Below the pieces are notes generated by a model. It was not told the DNA's origin and searched no databases. It saw nothing but the letters and a program-made list of their open reading frames with translations. Below, piece after piece: positions 1 to 9,053 of a DNA stretch of 64,000 bases (positions are counted from its first letter, which is position 1; the number at the start of each line of letters is the position of its first letter). The position numbers were made by a program, and so were the translations under genes. The stretch is taken from positions 62,001 to 126,000 of the forward strand of contig CAJXPX010000006.1 in NCBI GenBank assembly GCA_913058335.1, in the 5' to 3' direction. This DNA comes from an uncultured Hyphomonadaceae bacterium (GTDB lineage: Bacteria; Pseudomonadota; Alphaproteobacteria; Caulobacterales; Maricaulaceae).

Positions 1-91
1 TGCATTCCATCCCTTATTCGGGCGATTTGACTATGGTGAAATGGTGTTGAATCCCATATAAACAAATCAAATCTAACGAACAGGACGATCC

Positions 92-937
92 ATGACCGAT
101 ATGACCGAAGCGCTCGAAGGCTTTCCAAAAGGCGACCTGATGAAAGGCAAAAAGGGCCTTATCATGGGCGTGGCGAATAAGAACTCCATTGCTTGGGCAA
201 TTGCCCGCCAGCTCGCGGCGCAAGGCGCAGAGATCGCCTTTACTTATCAGGGCGATGCGCTACTTCGCCGGGTCAAACCTTTGGCTGAGAGCATCGGTTC
301 TGACACGCTCTGCGAATGTGACGTGACCGATGACGCCACCATGGACAGCACTTTTGCGATGCTGAAACAAAAATTCGGCAAAATCGACTTCCTCGTTCAC
401 GCCATTGCCTTTGCAGGCAAAGACCAGCTCGCCGGATCCTTTGTAGATAATACCACACGCGAAGGCTTTAAATCGGCTCTCGACATTTCAGCATACTCCT
501 TTGTCGATGCGGCGCGGCGCGCTTCTGAAATGATGAATGATGGCGGCTCCATGGTGACGCTGACTTATCTGGGCTCAGAGCGCGTTATCCCGAATTATAA
601 TGTGATGGGCGTTGCCAAAGCGGCTCTTGAAGCCTCCACTCGCTATATCGCCGCTGACCTGGGTCCGCGCGGCATTCGCGTCAATGCCATTTCCGCGGGT
701 CCGATCAAGACGCTCGCCGCCGCCGGTATTGGTTCCGGCCGCCACATGTTCCGCTTCAACAAAGCCGCCTCCGCGTTGCAAGATCACACCGATCCGGCGG
801 GGGTTGCCGGCGCCGCGCTTTACCTCCTCTCTGATTTGGGCCTTTCCTGCACAGGCGAGACGCACCATGTTGACGGCGGTTTCCACGCAATCGGGATGCC
901 GCAGGAAGAGCCGTTGAAAGCGAGCTTGGCGGAGTGA
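92..937 (+). CDS. fabI: Enoyl-[acyl-carrier-protein] reductase (NADH), FabI
   Basis: Catalyses the last reduction of each fatty-acid elongation cycle (trans-2-enoyl-ACP to acyl-ACP) in the cytosol. It is a 281-residue short-chain dehydrogenase-fold protein. A nucleotide-binding start (KGLIMGVANKNSIAWAIA) follows a 16-residue N-terminal extension. The FabI signature is present: Tyr159 in TYLG, then Tyr169 and Lys176 in YNVMGVAK, with the Y-x6-K spacing of FabI rather than the Y-x3-K of ordinary SDRs. The usual GPIKTLAAAGI substrate-loop segment follows. The ATG used has an AGGA-type ribosome site a few bases upstream. An internal ATG at residue 17 would give the length typical of E. coli FabI, so the exact start is not certain. 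It is monocistronic here and converges on the RibD-like gene. Confidence 0.95.
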   Translation: MTDMTEALEGFPKGDLMKGKKGLIMGVANKNSIAWAIARQLAAQGAEIAFTYQGDALLRRVKPLAESIGSDTLCECDVTDDATMDSTFAMLKQKFGKIDFLVHAIAFAGKDQLAGSFVDNTTREGFKSALDISAYSFVDAARRASEMMNDGGSMVTLTYLGSERVIPNYNVMGVAKAALEASTRYIAADLGPRGIRVNAISAGPIKTLAAAGIGSGRHMFRFNKAASALQDHTDPAGVAGAALYLLSDLGLSCTGETHHVDGGFHAIGMPQEEPLKASLAE

Positions 938-938
938 A

Positions 939-967
939 CAAAAATCAATCAAGTGAATTGATTTTTG
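939..967 (+). terminator. AT-rich hairpin after fabI
   Basis: A perfect 11-bp inverted repeat (CAAAAATCAAT / ATTGATTTTTG) with a 7-base loop begins two bases after the fabI stop codon. The T-run is part of the right arm, and the stem is AT-rich, so it is weaker than a textbook terminator. A second imperfectly related inverted repeat (TTAAATTG / CAATTTAA, 1064-1088) overlaps the stop codon of the convergent RibD-like gene. Together they could isolate the two convergent transcripts. Confidence 0.5.
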
Positions 968-1084
968 TAAACTGAAGCGTGCGGCGTAAGACGCGCTCAT
1001 TACAGTTACTTTTTCAAATAGTTACTTTCTTAACTCGAAACTCAACCGGTTTCGGCGCTTTAGTTAAATTGATTGACTCTCAAT

Positions 1085-1519
1085 TTAAGACGCGACCCGC
1101 GCGAAGAAATCTGCATTTATCTCGAACGCCTCTTCCGCGCCGATGCCGATTTGTACATCTATGCCCGCCTCTTGCAAAAGCGCCGCGCCGCGCCAGTGGA
1201 CGCGAGGGTCGGGGTCTATGACCGCTATATGGCAGGCCGCGATGCCTGCCTCTATCAAGGCATTGGCGCAAGGCGCGGTTTGACCGTAATGTGAGCAGGG
1301 CTCCAGCGTGACATAAGCGGCAGCGCCTCGCGCTTCTGACCCGGCGCTCATCAGAGCGATGGTTTCAGCGTGAGGACGGCCTCCATCTGCTGTCGCTCCG
1401 CGGCCGATAACTTCTCCGTTTTTGACGAGCACGCATCCAACAGCCGGATTTTCGGCGGTGCGCCCTTTTTGCGCGAGAGCAAGGGAAAGGGCCAAAGCCA
1501 TATAATCTTTATCACTCAT
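1085..1519 (-). CDS. ribD: RibD-type diaminohydroxyphosphoribosylaminopyrimidine deaminase, deaminase domain only
   Basis: Matches the N-terminal zinc deaminase half of RibD, which deaminates the pyrimidine intermediate of riboflavin synthesis. The zinc site is complete: His50-Ala-Glu52 (PHAET) and Cys75/Cys84 in EPCSHYGQTAPC. Normal RibD has about 360 residues, with a reductase domain after residue ~145. This protein stops at residue 144, right at the domain border (ends NADFFARVAS). Only about 150 bases separate it from fabI, so no reductase remnant can be downstream. It is either a genuine stand-alone deaminase partnered by a reductase elsewhere, or a gene that lost its 3' half. The other usual rib neighbours (ribE, ribBA, ribH, nrdR) are absent. 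Confidence 0.85.
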   Translation of the reverse strand: MSDKDYMALALSLALAQKGRTAENPAVGCVLVKNGEVIGRGATADGGRPHAETIALMSAGSEARGAAAYVTLEPCSHYGQTAPCANALIEAGIAACHIAVIDPDPRVHWRGAALLQEAGIDVQIGIGAEEAFEINADFFARVAS

Positions 1520-2247
1520 AAGCCTTTATTCCGTTTTTGCAGCGCGAAGGGAAGGGAGATTTGGATATGGGTTATTGCCGCCGGACTCTCTTGTCCATCC
1601 GTTCCGCCCTCTCGGGCATCCAATTTGCTCATCGCACCTATCGTTTTGCGTCTTTTCCAAGCTCTGCGGCAGGTAAGGAAGCTTTCGCTTTTCCGTATTA
1701 CTTGGAATTTCAGCGGGTTGTCAGTCTGTTTCTTTTTTACCTTTCGAATAAAAATGGGGGCTGTCCACACAGCGCAGAGCCGCAGGGAGTACCTGTAAAA
1801 TAATAATTTCGCGGCCCTGACATTACCTGTCGCCAGACTCCGTGGCGGTGAATGACACTACTTTCGACCCTCTTTCTGCCAGGATTATTTACACCTCACC
1901 CGGCAGGGGCTTGTCCGAACCGCGTCCGGCGCCGGAGCCGTTTACCCCCGCCCGCCTTCTTCGGCACTCACCGTCCCACCTCATACAGACCAGCCAACGA
2001 AAGAAGGCCCGCCCCCATGTGGATGGGAACAAGTTTAATATAAGGTCAAAAAGCAAAGCGTGGATCCATCTCTCACGATTCCCAATAAGAGATTGAAAGC
2101 ACGCCCCTTTTCAAATTGATAAATGCGGATCGAATTTCCGGCTAGGTAAAAGGCAAAAGGAACACTGCGCAAATCCGCCCCAGTTCGGAACGTATTGAGC
2201 AAGGCTGTCGTTAGATGGGCATAGACATTTAAATTCGAGCTTTACTT
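1520..2247. other. Gene-poor 0.7 kb stretch with GC-rich inverted repeats (possible structured RNA)
   Basis: No convincing protein gene is visible. Within about 1890-2030 lies a GC-rich block containing the 12-bp palindrome TCCGGCGCCGGA. It also has a longer-range pair GCCTTCTT ... AAGAAGGC and an imperfect pair GGCAGGGG ... CCCCCGCC. Flanking sequence is AT-rich. I compared it by eye with tmRNA, RNase P RNA, SRP RNA, and the FMN and cobalamin riboswitches, and could not match conserved boxes on either strand. It could be an unrecognised structured RNA or leader for the gene at 2248, or simply a decayed gene. A minus-strand reading frame at 1516-1770 overlaps the RibD-like start by ATGA but lacks coding character. 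Confidence 0.4.
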
Positions 2248-3369
2248 ATGACCGATACGTCCCCGCTTTTCGACTCCGCCGAGATGGGAGAACTCACGCT
2301 TTCCAATCGCGTCCTGATGGCGCCGCTAACCCGTAATCGTGCGCAAGCCGACGGCACGCCCAAAACCATGGCGCAAACCTATTACCATCAACGCAGCTCC
2401 GCCGGACTGATTGTGACCGAGGCAACACAAATTTCGGATATGGGAAAAGGCTATTTGGATACGCCCGGAATATATGACGGAAGCCATGTCCTAAGCTGGA
2501 AAAAGATTACAGATGCGGTCCATGCCGGGGGCGGGCAGATTTTCTGCCAGCTCTGGCATGTGGGCCGCATCAGCCACACCTCTCTCTTGCCGGACGGTAA
2601 ATCCCCAGTCGCACCCAGCGCTATTCGGGCCGAAACAGAGACATTTACGGCCGAAGGATTCCAAGCCTGCTCCGAACCCGTGGCTTTGACCAAAGAGGGA
2701 ATAGAGCAAACCATTAAAGATTACGCCAAGGCGGCCCTCTTTGCCAAAAATGCCGGCTTTGACGGCGTCGAAGTTCACAGTGCGAATGGCTATTTACTTG
2801 ACCAATTCCTGCAAGACGGCGCCAATGAACGTGACGACGAATATGGCGGATCTATTGAAAACCGGACTCGCTTGCTCCGTCAAGTTCTGGAAACCGTTAT
2901 GGAGGTTTGGCCCTCTCACCGGATTGGGGTCCGCCTCTCTCCGCTCGGCCAAGCCAATGATATAAGCGACAGCGATAAGGAAGGCACATTTTCATATACC
3001 TATAAAATGTTATCCGATTTCAAACTCGCCTATCTTCACGTCGTTGAGCGTTTTCCCGGAAATGAATCAGATGGGAAAGACGAAAAGCTCATCAAAAATC
3101 TTCGAAAGCAATATGACGGATTTTATATTGCAAATGGCGATTATGATGCAGAGCAGGCCGTCAAAGTGATTGAGAGCGGTCATGCTGATGCCGTCACCTT
3201 TGGGCGTCCCTTTATTGCCAATCCTGATTTGCCTGAGCGATTCCGCCTCGATGCGAAACTGAATGAACCCAATCCAGATACATTTTACGGGGGGGATGAA
3301 ACCGGATATACCGATTACCCCTTCCTCGACGAACAAGACGAAAACTCTAAAAAGGAAGACGCCGCATGA
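2248..3369 (+). CDS. Old yellow enzyme family alkene reductase (NemA-like)
   Basis: FMN-dependent NAD(P)H oxidoreductase that reduces activated C=C bonds, nitro compounds or N-ethylmaleimide-like electrophiles. The 373 residues carry the family landmarks. These are an N-terminal LSNRVLMAPLTRNRA strand, the His/Asn substrate pair in HSANGYLLDQF, the following DGANERDDEYGGSIENRTR block, and the C-terminal FMN phosphate loop VTFGRPFIANPDLPERF. The C-terminus has a short acidic tail. The stop codon overlaps the start of the aldehyde dehydrogenase by 4 bases (ATGA). The two are therefore probably translated together, which suggests joint handling of reactive enal or quinone compounds and the aldehydes made from them. 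The physiological substrate cannot be read from the sequence. Confidence 0.92.
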   Translation: MTDTSPLFDSAEMGELTLSNRVLMAPLTRNRAQADGTPKTMAQTYYHQRSSAGLIVTEATQISDMGKGYLDTPGIYDGSHVLSWKKITDAVHAGGGQIFCQLWHVGRISHTSLLPDGKSPVAPSAIRAETETFTAEGFQACSEPVALTKEGIEQTIKDYAKAALFAKNAGFDGVEVHSANGYLLDQFLQDGANERDDEYGGSIENRTRLLRQVLETVMEVWPSHRIGVRLSPLGQANDISDSDKEGTFSYTYKMLSDFKLAYLHVVERFPGNESDGKDEKLIKNLRKQYDGFYIANGDYDAEQAVKVIESGHADAVTFGRPFIANPDLPERFRLDAKLNEPNPDTFYGGDETGYTDYPFLDEQDENSKKEDAA

Positions 3370-4742
3370 ACCCGACAGTCACAATTAACCCGGCCACCGA
3401 AAATGTCATTGAACGACATCCAAAGTTAACCGATTTCCAATTAACTGAAGCGGTAGAAAATTGCCACAAAGCTTATCTCGACTGGCGCCATGAGAGCCTT
3501 GAAGCGCGCGCTAAAATTATGGGGAAAATTGGTGAATCCTTGAGGAAGCATAAGGATGAACTGGCGGCGCTTATGACTGAAGAGATGGGAAAACTTCTCT
3601 CTCAGAGTCAGGAAGAAGTCGAGCTTTGCGCAGGTATTTGCGAATATACAGCAGAAAATGGCCCATCAGAGCTAGCTGATGAAAAGCGCGATATAGACGA
3701 CGAAACGCGCGGCATAATTACCTACTCTCCCATAGGCGTTATCTACGGCATTCAGCCTTGGAATTACCCGACCTACCAAGTGATTAGGTATTCTATCGCT
3801 AATCTAATGGCGGGCAATGGCGTCTTATTAAAACATGCGTCCAATGTCACTGGCTCCGGTAAACTCCTTCAGAAAATATATGAAGACGCCGGATTACCAA
3901 AGCACCTCTTTAGAACGCTGGTTATTTCTCATGAGCAATCAGATACGGTTATTTCCAATGAGCGGGTTCGCGGCGTGACGCTGACGGGCAGTTCAGAGGC
4001 CGGACGAATGATTGCCCAAAAAGCGGGCAAAGTTTTAAAGAAAACCGTTTTGGAGCTGGGCTCTAACGACGCCTATATTGTTTTGGCGGATGCCGATATT
4101 GAGGCCGCCGTCAAAGTCTGCGTCAATGGTCGTGTTTATAATAATGGTGAGACCTGTATTGCCGCAAAACGCTTTATTGTCGTCGAAGATATTTATGAGG
4201 AGTTCCGCGACGCCTATGTCAAAGCCATGTCAGCCCTGACGACAGGCGATCCGACATCAGGCGAATTTGATATGGGCCCGATGGCGCGCAAAGACCTTCG
4301 CGATGATTTGCACAAACAAGTTCAGGACAGTGTTGCGGCCGGAGCTGAAATCCTTTGCGGCGGGGAAATGCCAGACGGGAAAGGATACTTCTATCCTTCG
4401 ACCGTTCTCGGCAATGTTCTTCCCGGTCAGCCTGCTTATGATGATGAGCTGTTCGGCCCTGTTGCCTCGCTCATCAAAGCCAAAGACGCAAAAGACGCGA
4501 TGCGTATTGCCAATGACAGCCAATTCGGACTGGGCGGCGGCATCATGACCAAAGACACGGACAAAGCCATTGAGCTGGCCCGCGATCATTTCGACACAGG
4601 CATGATTTTTATCAACCGCTTCGGTTTAGCTGTCCCTAATATGCCGTTTGGCGGTGTCAAAGACTCCGGCTATGGGCGCGAACATGGCGGGTTTGGCGTC
4701 AAAGAGTTTGTAAACATAAAATCCTTATTGATACAGAAATAG
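3366..4742 (+). CDS. NAD(P)-dependent aldehyde / succinate-semialdehyde dehydrogenase (Sad/GabD-like)
   Basis: Oxidises an aldehyde to the carboxylic acid. The 458-residue protein has the full ALDH catalytic set: Asn133 (in QPWNYPT), general base Glu230 (LELGSND) and nucleophile Cys264 (NNGETCIAAKRF). The nucleotide-binding segment VTLTGSSEAG precedes the Glu. The short N-terminus and overall length resemble the YneI/Sad subgroup of succinate-semialdehyde dehydrogenases, but the substrate is an inference. It starts inside the stop of the old-yellow-enzyme gene (ATGA overlap), so the two form an operon. After the stop comes a short AT-rich gap holding a TATAAT box for the next gene. Confidence 0.9.
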   Translation: MNPTVTINPATENVIERHPKLTDFQLTEAVENCHKAYLDWRHESLEARAKIMGKIGESLRKHKDELAALMTEEMGKLLSQSQEEVELCAGICEYTAENGPSELADEKRDIDDETRGIITYSPIGVIYGIQPWNYPTYQVIRYSIANLMAGNGVLLKHASNVTGSGKLLQKIYEDAGLPKHLFRTLVISHEQSDTVISNERVRGVTLTGSSEAGRMIAQKAGKVLKKTVLELGSNDAYIVLADADIEAAVKVCVNGRVYNNGETCIAAKRFIVVEDIYEEFRDAYVKAMSALTTGDPTSGEFDMGPMARKDLRDDLHKQVQDSVAAGAEILCGGEMPDGKGYFYPSTVLGNVLPGQPAYDDELFGPVASLIKAKDAKDAMRIANDSQFGLGGGIMTKDTDKAIELARDHFDTGMIFINRFGLAVPNMPFGGVKDSGYGREHGGFGVKEFVNIKSLLIQK

Positions 4743-4811
4743 CTAGGCCCGACTTTTTGCCCCAATATTTAAGGCAATTTAATATTAGCAGACAGGTCGA
4801 TAGACTTATGA

Positions 4812-4817
4812 TATAAT
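4812..4817 (+). promoter_or_regulatory. Putative -10 box (TATAAT) for the TPR gene
   Basis: A perfect TATAAT lies about 27 bases upstream of the TTG start of the TolB-like/TPR gene. No good TTGACA match sits at 16-18 bases upstream, only a weak GCAGACA-like sequence, so this is a partial promoter call. Confidence 0.4.
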
Positions 4818-4843
4818 GGCTTCAGGTTTTCTCTGAGGCCAAT

Positions 4844-7042
4844 TTGACATCGTTACTTTCAGAACTGCGTAGGCGTAATATTTTCCGGGTCGCCGGAGCT
4901 TATGCTGTGGTCAGTTGGATTATGGTGCAAATTGCCGCTATTACCTCTGCCAGTTTCGGGGCTCCCGACTGGGTCATGAAGATGATTATTATAACTCTGG
5001 TCATCGGGTTTCCGGTGGCCATAGTGCTGGCTTGGGCCTTTGAAATGACTCCGGACGGCGTAAAACCAACGGAAACAATACCCTCGGAGGAGAGTATTGC
5101 CTCACAAACGGGACGGAAACTGGATTGGGCAATTCTCATTGGACTTATGGTCGTGGGAGGGCTGTTGGCCTTTGGCGAAATTATTCGCCCTGCCCCGTCC
5201 AATCAACCTCTGTCAGAAATCTCCGACGAAGCTCTGTCGCAGGCGGCAGACTCCACCGAATGGGATCTGGCGACTATTGGCCCCGCGGAAAGCAGTAATC
5301 AAGCAACGCAATCCATAGCGGTTCTGCCTTTCGAGGATTATTCAGCCGAAAAAGACCAAGACTATTTCGCCAAGGGTATATCCGAAGAACTCCTTAATGT
5401 TCTCGCGCGCATCAGGGGCTTACGCGTTGCCTCGCGGACGTCAGCATTTGCATTTGGCGGCCAGAACAAAAGCGTTCAAGAAATCCGGCAGGCGTTGAAT
5501 GTTTCTCATATTTTAGACGGCAGCGTTCGAAAGGCCGGAGACACGCTCCGTATCTCGGCGCAGTTAGTTGACACGACCAATGACAACCAAATTTGGTCCG
5601 CGACTTATGACAGACCACTCACAGCGAAAAACATCTTTAACGTACAGGATGAAATCGCGACGGCCATTGTAGAGGAATTAAAAGGTCGGCTCACTTTTAC
5701 TCCTGAAGGCGAGACAGGCCGCACTGTTTCTCTCGAAGCTTATGAGCTATATCTGAAAGCAAGAGAGCAATCCAATCAGCGGCTCCCCGCACCGCTTCTG
5801 GCGTCTATCGGTGATTTTGAAAAAGTAATTACTCTGGATCCAAAATTTTCCCATGCCTATTCCGGCTTGGCAGATAGTTACATGTTGGCTTTCGCCTATG
5901 GGGCCTTGCCGAAAGAAGCCGCCAAAGTTGAGTCGCGCAAAAACATTGATCGGGCGCTGGTCTTATCTCCCAATTCAGCTGAAACCCTGACAAGTGCGGC
6001 AATGTATGACCATATGTTTTCCGAAAGCTCTGACTCTGAGGCGGCCATAGATTACGCCCTTAAAGCCGTTGCGGCCAATCCTAACTATTCCGTCGCCTTT
6101 CACCGTTTGGGGCAGGCCTATGCGAAAAAAGGCGAGTATGAGAAAAGCTTGAAGGCATTTGAACAAGCGAGAACGCTCGACCCCCTCTCCGCCTCGATTC
6201 TAAATAATATCGCCCGGATTCAGCGCCTCACAGGAGATTGGAAAGCGGCCAAAGCTACGACACTAGACAACATTAAATGGAATCCGGATCAGCCTGCCGG
6301 ACATATTGCTCTCTCTGTTTTTTATTTTTATGAGGGCGACTTCCTAAATAGTTTCTTAGCCGCCAAGGAAGGTCAGGCCTTAAATCCAAATGATCCGACC
6401 CCGCCCATTATTCTGAAGGAAATCCTCATCAAGGCGAGACTATTCGATAAAGCTCTGACGATGGATAATAGCGCGGAGACGCAGGCCGCCATCGCATTCG
6501 AAAAAGGTGATTTTGAGACTGCGCGATCAAGACTGCCACAGTTTAAAGACCTCACACAAAAAGCGTACCTTGCTTATATGTTGAAAGATTATGAGCGCGC
6601 CGCCACGGCCTATGATAAGGTTATCATGGAAAAAAGCTATAAAGTGCTCAAAGCGGACACGGATAATTTGGTCGATTTTGCAAATATTAGTTTTGTCTTT
6701 GGCAAGTTGGGCCTCCCCAAATCCGCCTCTTATCGAACGCGCCTGAAAGACTATTACGGCGACCAAAGCGCTGATGATTTTGATCAGCTTAATCAATTAT
6801 GGGCGGGCGCGGTTTTTAAGGCGTCCGGAAATACCCCGCAAAACGCCCTGCCTTGGATTGATCGTATGGTTTCTCTCGGTCAGGCGGATAATATGTTGGA
6901 AGGCCCGGCTTTTGATACCTTGCGTAAGACCCCTGAATTTGAGGCATATGCAGCGCGGATGAGCGAAAACCGGACCATTTTGAACGCGGCCCTTAAGGCC
7001 AAATTGGCCGATCCCGAACCTAATTGGATCGAGACCGACTAA
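4844..7042 (+). CDS. Membrane protein with TolB-like (FlgO-type) domain and TPR repeats
   Basis: Inner-membrane protein of 732 residues. A basic N-terminus (LLSELRRRNIFRVAGAY) leads into transmembrane segments at about 15-35 and 44-66, with a third at 94-111. Next comes a TolB N-terminal/FlgO-like domain around 152-270 (SIAVLPFEDYSAEKDQDYFA, then ILDGSVRKAGDTLRISAQLV), followed by TPR repeats to roughly residue 560. This architecture is common in alphaproteobacteria, often downstream of adenylate-cyclase or winged-helix domains, but no such domain is present here. The start is a TTG preceded by TGAGG at suitable distance. Function unknown; protein-protein scaffolding at the membrane is likely from the TPRs. 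It converges with the metallopeptidase gene. Confidence 0.82.
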   Translation: MTSLLSELRRRNIFRVAGAYAVVSWIMVQIAAITSASFGAPDWVMKMIIITLVIGFPVAIVLAWAFEMTPDGVKPTETIPSEESIASQTGRKLDWAILIGLMVVGGLLAFGEIIRPAPSNQPLSEISDEALSQAADSTEWDLATIGPAESSNQATQSIAVLPFEDYSAEKDQDYFAKGISEELLNVLARIRGLRVASRTSAFAFGGQNKSVQEIRQALNVSHILDGSVRKAGDTLRISAQLVDTTNDNQIWSATYDRPLTAKNIFNVQDEIATAIVEELKGRLTFTPEGETGRTVSLEAYELYLKAREQSNQRLPAPLLASIGDFEKVITLDPKFSHAYSGLADSYMLAFAYGALPKEAAKVESRKNIDRALVLSPNSAETLTSAAMYDHMFSESSDSEAAIDYALKAVAANPNYSVAFHRLGQAYAKKGEYEKSLKAFEQARTLDPLSASILNNIARIQRLTGDWKAAKATTLDNIKWNPDQPAGHIALSVFYFYEGDFLNSFLAAKEGQALNPNDPTPPIILKEILIKARLFDKALTMDNSAETQAAIAFEKGDFETARSRLPQFKDLTQKAYLAYMLKDYERAATAYDKVIMEKSYKVLKADTDNLVDFANISFVFGKLGLPKSASYRTRLKDYYGDQSADDFDQLNQLWAGAVFKASGNTPQNALPWIDRMVSLGQADNMLEGPAFDTLRKTPEFEAYAARMSENRTILNAALKAKLADPEPNWIETD

Positions 7043-7053
7043 TTCTTTTTGGC

Positions 7054-8907
7054 TTACTCGCCCAGCGCCTCATAGGTCACGAGGCGGTAATTTGCCCCCG
7101 GCGCGGCTTTCATCAAATCACCTATTTGACCATGAAGGTCGGCGTCCCAATCTGTCCAGTTTTCAACAAAATCATTGGCCGCCTCCCGGTCGCCCTGATA
7201 TTGAAGATCGAGTACACGTTCCAAAAGACTTTCCACGGCATCCGGATAAAGCTCATAATTTATCGTAAGCTTTCCGTCTTCCATCGACAGAACATATCTT
7301 TCCAAAAACCAGTTCCACTGAATTAGTTGCATTGTGCCATAAGCCTGATCGCGGCGGGGTTGGTTTTTATTTAAAACCCTCAAAATGCCCGATGCATAAA
7401 TAGCGCGTAATTCCGCATCTGAATATTTCCCTGCATCGTGCAATTTTTGGGCGGAGAAAAGCGAGACTAAATCCGCCTTCATTTCTTCCATGAGGTCGGC
7501 TGTATCTTGCAACGCCGCGTCAATATCCTGCCCGTCTTTGGTTTGGTCAGGGCCCATATAGTGCCCGATTTCATGCCAGAGTGTGCGGTAAAAATTCCCT
7601 TCAAGTTCCAGATCGTCGTGATGCTCCGCGACTATCGCGGCTTGAAAAGAAGACTTGGAATCTGCAAATATTTTCTCATTTGTCAGAACATTGGAGCGGA
7701 TAAGAATTGTCCGGCCATATTGGCGGGACAAATGTCCTTCATTCGGCAGAATGGTCGCCGTATTCGTCCCGCGCGCCTGACCGTAATCCGCGATCACATT
7801 ATAGACGGCGACAGGAATATTGCTCCGTACTTCTTTATTCGCGGTGTAAGGAAGAGCGTCCTCAATTGCTTGAATATCACCGATCGACGCAGCAAGTTCG
7901 GCGCTTTTCTCGATATCACGTTGTAAAAGTGAAAGACTGAAGAAGCTTTTCACCCCGTAAAGCGCATCATCATAAGTCTCGTAACTTCCGATTTGGGCAT
8001 TGAGGTTTCCGGTAAAATCCCCTGTAACCCAGGCTGCGTCTCCGCCGTCATAATTATCCGTCAGCAAATCCACGGCGCGAAGTTTTAGGAAGCGAGAAAA
8101 AGCGATGTCGTCTTCTTTCATCACCTCCGCCGCATGGGTCAATCGGTCATAAATAAACATAATATCTTCGGCGTAGGCGACGGAATAAGGTAGCGCGAAA
8201 TAGTCTTCTGCGGCCTCTATCTTTTCCCGAAGCCCCGGATGTAGAATATCCAAAGCCGGAAAGAGATCCAATTTGTCAAAAGCGTCCGATTTTTCAGCCT
8301 CATCTGCGCGTTTTACAACGGCCCGCAAATCCAGAATTTCATCTCGAGCTTCAGGGTGCGCTCTAAGAAATGCGTCTAGCTCGTCTCGCGTGATTCCATC
8401 TGGATAGACATTTCGGCTCGGCGTTTCCGCCTCGACCTTTAAAAAAGCCTTTCGTTTATTGTCCGATGTCGTCGCAATCGGACCCTTCATGATCCGGAAC
8501 ACTTCATCCAGGTCATTTCGGGTCGTCTCTTCTTCAAGATAGGCTTCTACGGCGCGGGCCTGTGGGTGGCGCTGTTCTAGATAGAGCGTGTGAAAACGCG
8601 CCCCAGCTTCCATCAGATTTTTAACGGCAATTTCTTCCGCTTCGCTCAGCGCCAAAGCGTCATATTCAAATTTTATCCGCATCGTCTCATTCAAAACTTC
8701 AGACGTTTTAGATTTACTCCAAGCCCCCTCAAGGTAATTCGCTGTCAGTTTATCAGAATTATTAGGTGTATTAGTGTTTTGCTGTTCGGGGGCCTCTTGA
8801 ATCTGGACGGCATCTTCCGGCTCTGCAATGTCGCGTAATTGAGCTTGAGAAATGCCGGCATGCGACAGGACAGCGAGGGCAATGCCGGTTGATAAGGTTG
8901 TTTTCAT
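7054..8907 (-). CDS. Exported M49 (dipeptidyl-peptidase III)-like zinc metallopeptidase
   Basis: 617 residues with an N-terminal signal peptide (cleavage after ISQAQ), so probably periplasmic. The zinc site reads WHEIGHYMG (His445, Glu446, His449). It is followed some 25 residues later by LMEEMKADL, which supplies a third-ligand glutamate in the E-x-x-K/R-A-D/E arrangement of DPP III-type peptidases. Classic DPP III has HExxxH (one residue longer); here it is a plain HExxH, as in relatives of the family. Related bacterial proteins are usually annotated as Zn-dependent hydrolase or M49 family. The substrate is unknown and oligopeptide trimming is the family expectation. It stands alone between convergent and divergent neighbours. 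Confidence 0.65.
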   Translation of the reverse strand: MKTTLSTGIALAVLSHAGISQAQLRDIAEPEDAVQIQEAPEQQNTNTPNNSDKLTANYLEGAWSKSKTSEVLNETMRIKFEYDALALSEAEEIAVKNLMEAGARFHTLYLEQRHPQARAVEAYLEEETTRNDLDEVFRIMKGPIATTSDNKRKAFLKVEAETPSRNVYPDGITRDELDAFLRAHPEARDEILDLRAVVKRADEAEKSDAFDKLDLFPALDILHPGLREKIEAAEDYFALPYSVAYAEDIMFIYDRLTHAAEVMKEDDIAFSRFLKLRAVDLLTDNYDGGDAAWVTGDFTGNLNAQIGSYETYDDALYGVKSFFSLSLLQRDIEKSAELAASIGDIQAIEDALPYTANKEVRSNIPVAVYNVIADYGQARGTNTATILPNEGHLSRQYGRTILIRSNVLTNEKIFADSKSSFQAAIVAEHHDDLELEGNFYRTLWHEIGHYMGPDQTKDGQDIDAALQDTADLMEEMKADLVSLFSAQKLHDAGKYSDAELRAIYASGILRVLNKNQPRRDQAYGTMQLIQWNWFLERYVLSMEDGKLTINYELYPDAVESLLERVLDLQYQGDREAANDFVENWTDWDADLHGQIGDLMKAAPGANYRLVTYEALGE

Positions 8908-9053
8908 GCGAGTCTCCGAAAAAGGCGCTTTTAGTTATGTTCTCACATCACCCTGTTTAATCAAGTCTTTCTGCCTGCGCTTTGCATTCAAAACCGAAGC
9001 TGTTTGCTTTTTGGGGCTGGACGCGGCCCAATGGAATCAATCATAAGCCTGTT

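Noticed and set aside
575-1000. 141-codon minus-strand frame over fabI
   Set aside because: Lies opposite the clear fabI gene, with no recognised domain.
1516-1770. 84-codon minus-strand frame upstream of the RibD-like gene
   Set aside because: The ATGA overlap with the RibD start is tempting, but it begins with GTG, has no good ribosome site, and its sequence is not reminiscent of NrdR or any family. It may be a chance frame.
1842-2096. tmRNA, RNase P RNA, SRP RNA, or FMN/cobalamin riboswitch in the GC-rich intergenic block
   Set aside because: None of the conserved boxes of these RNAs could be matched by eye on either strand.
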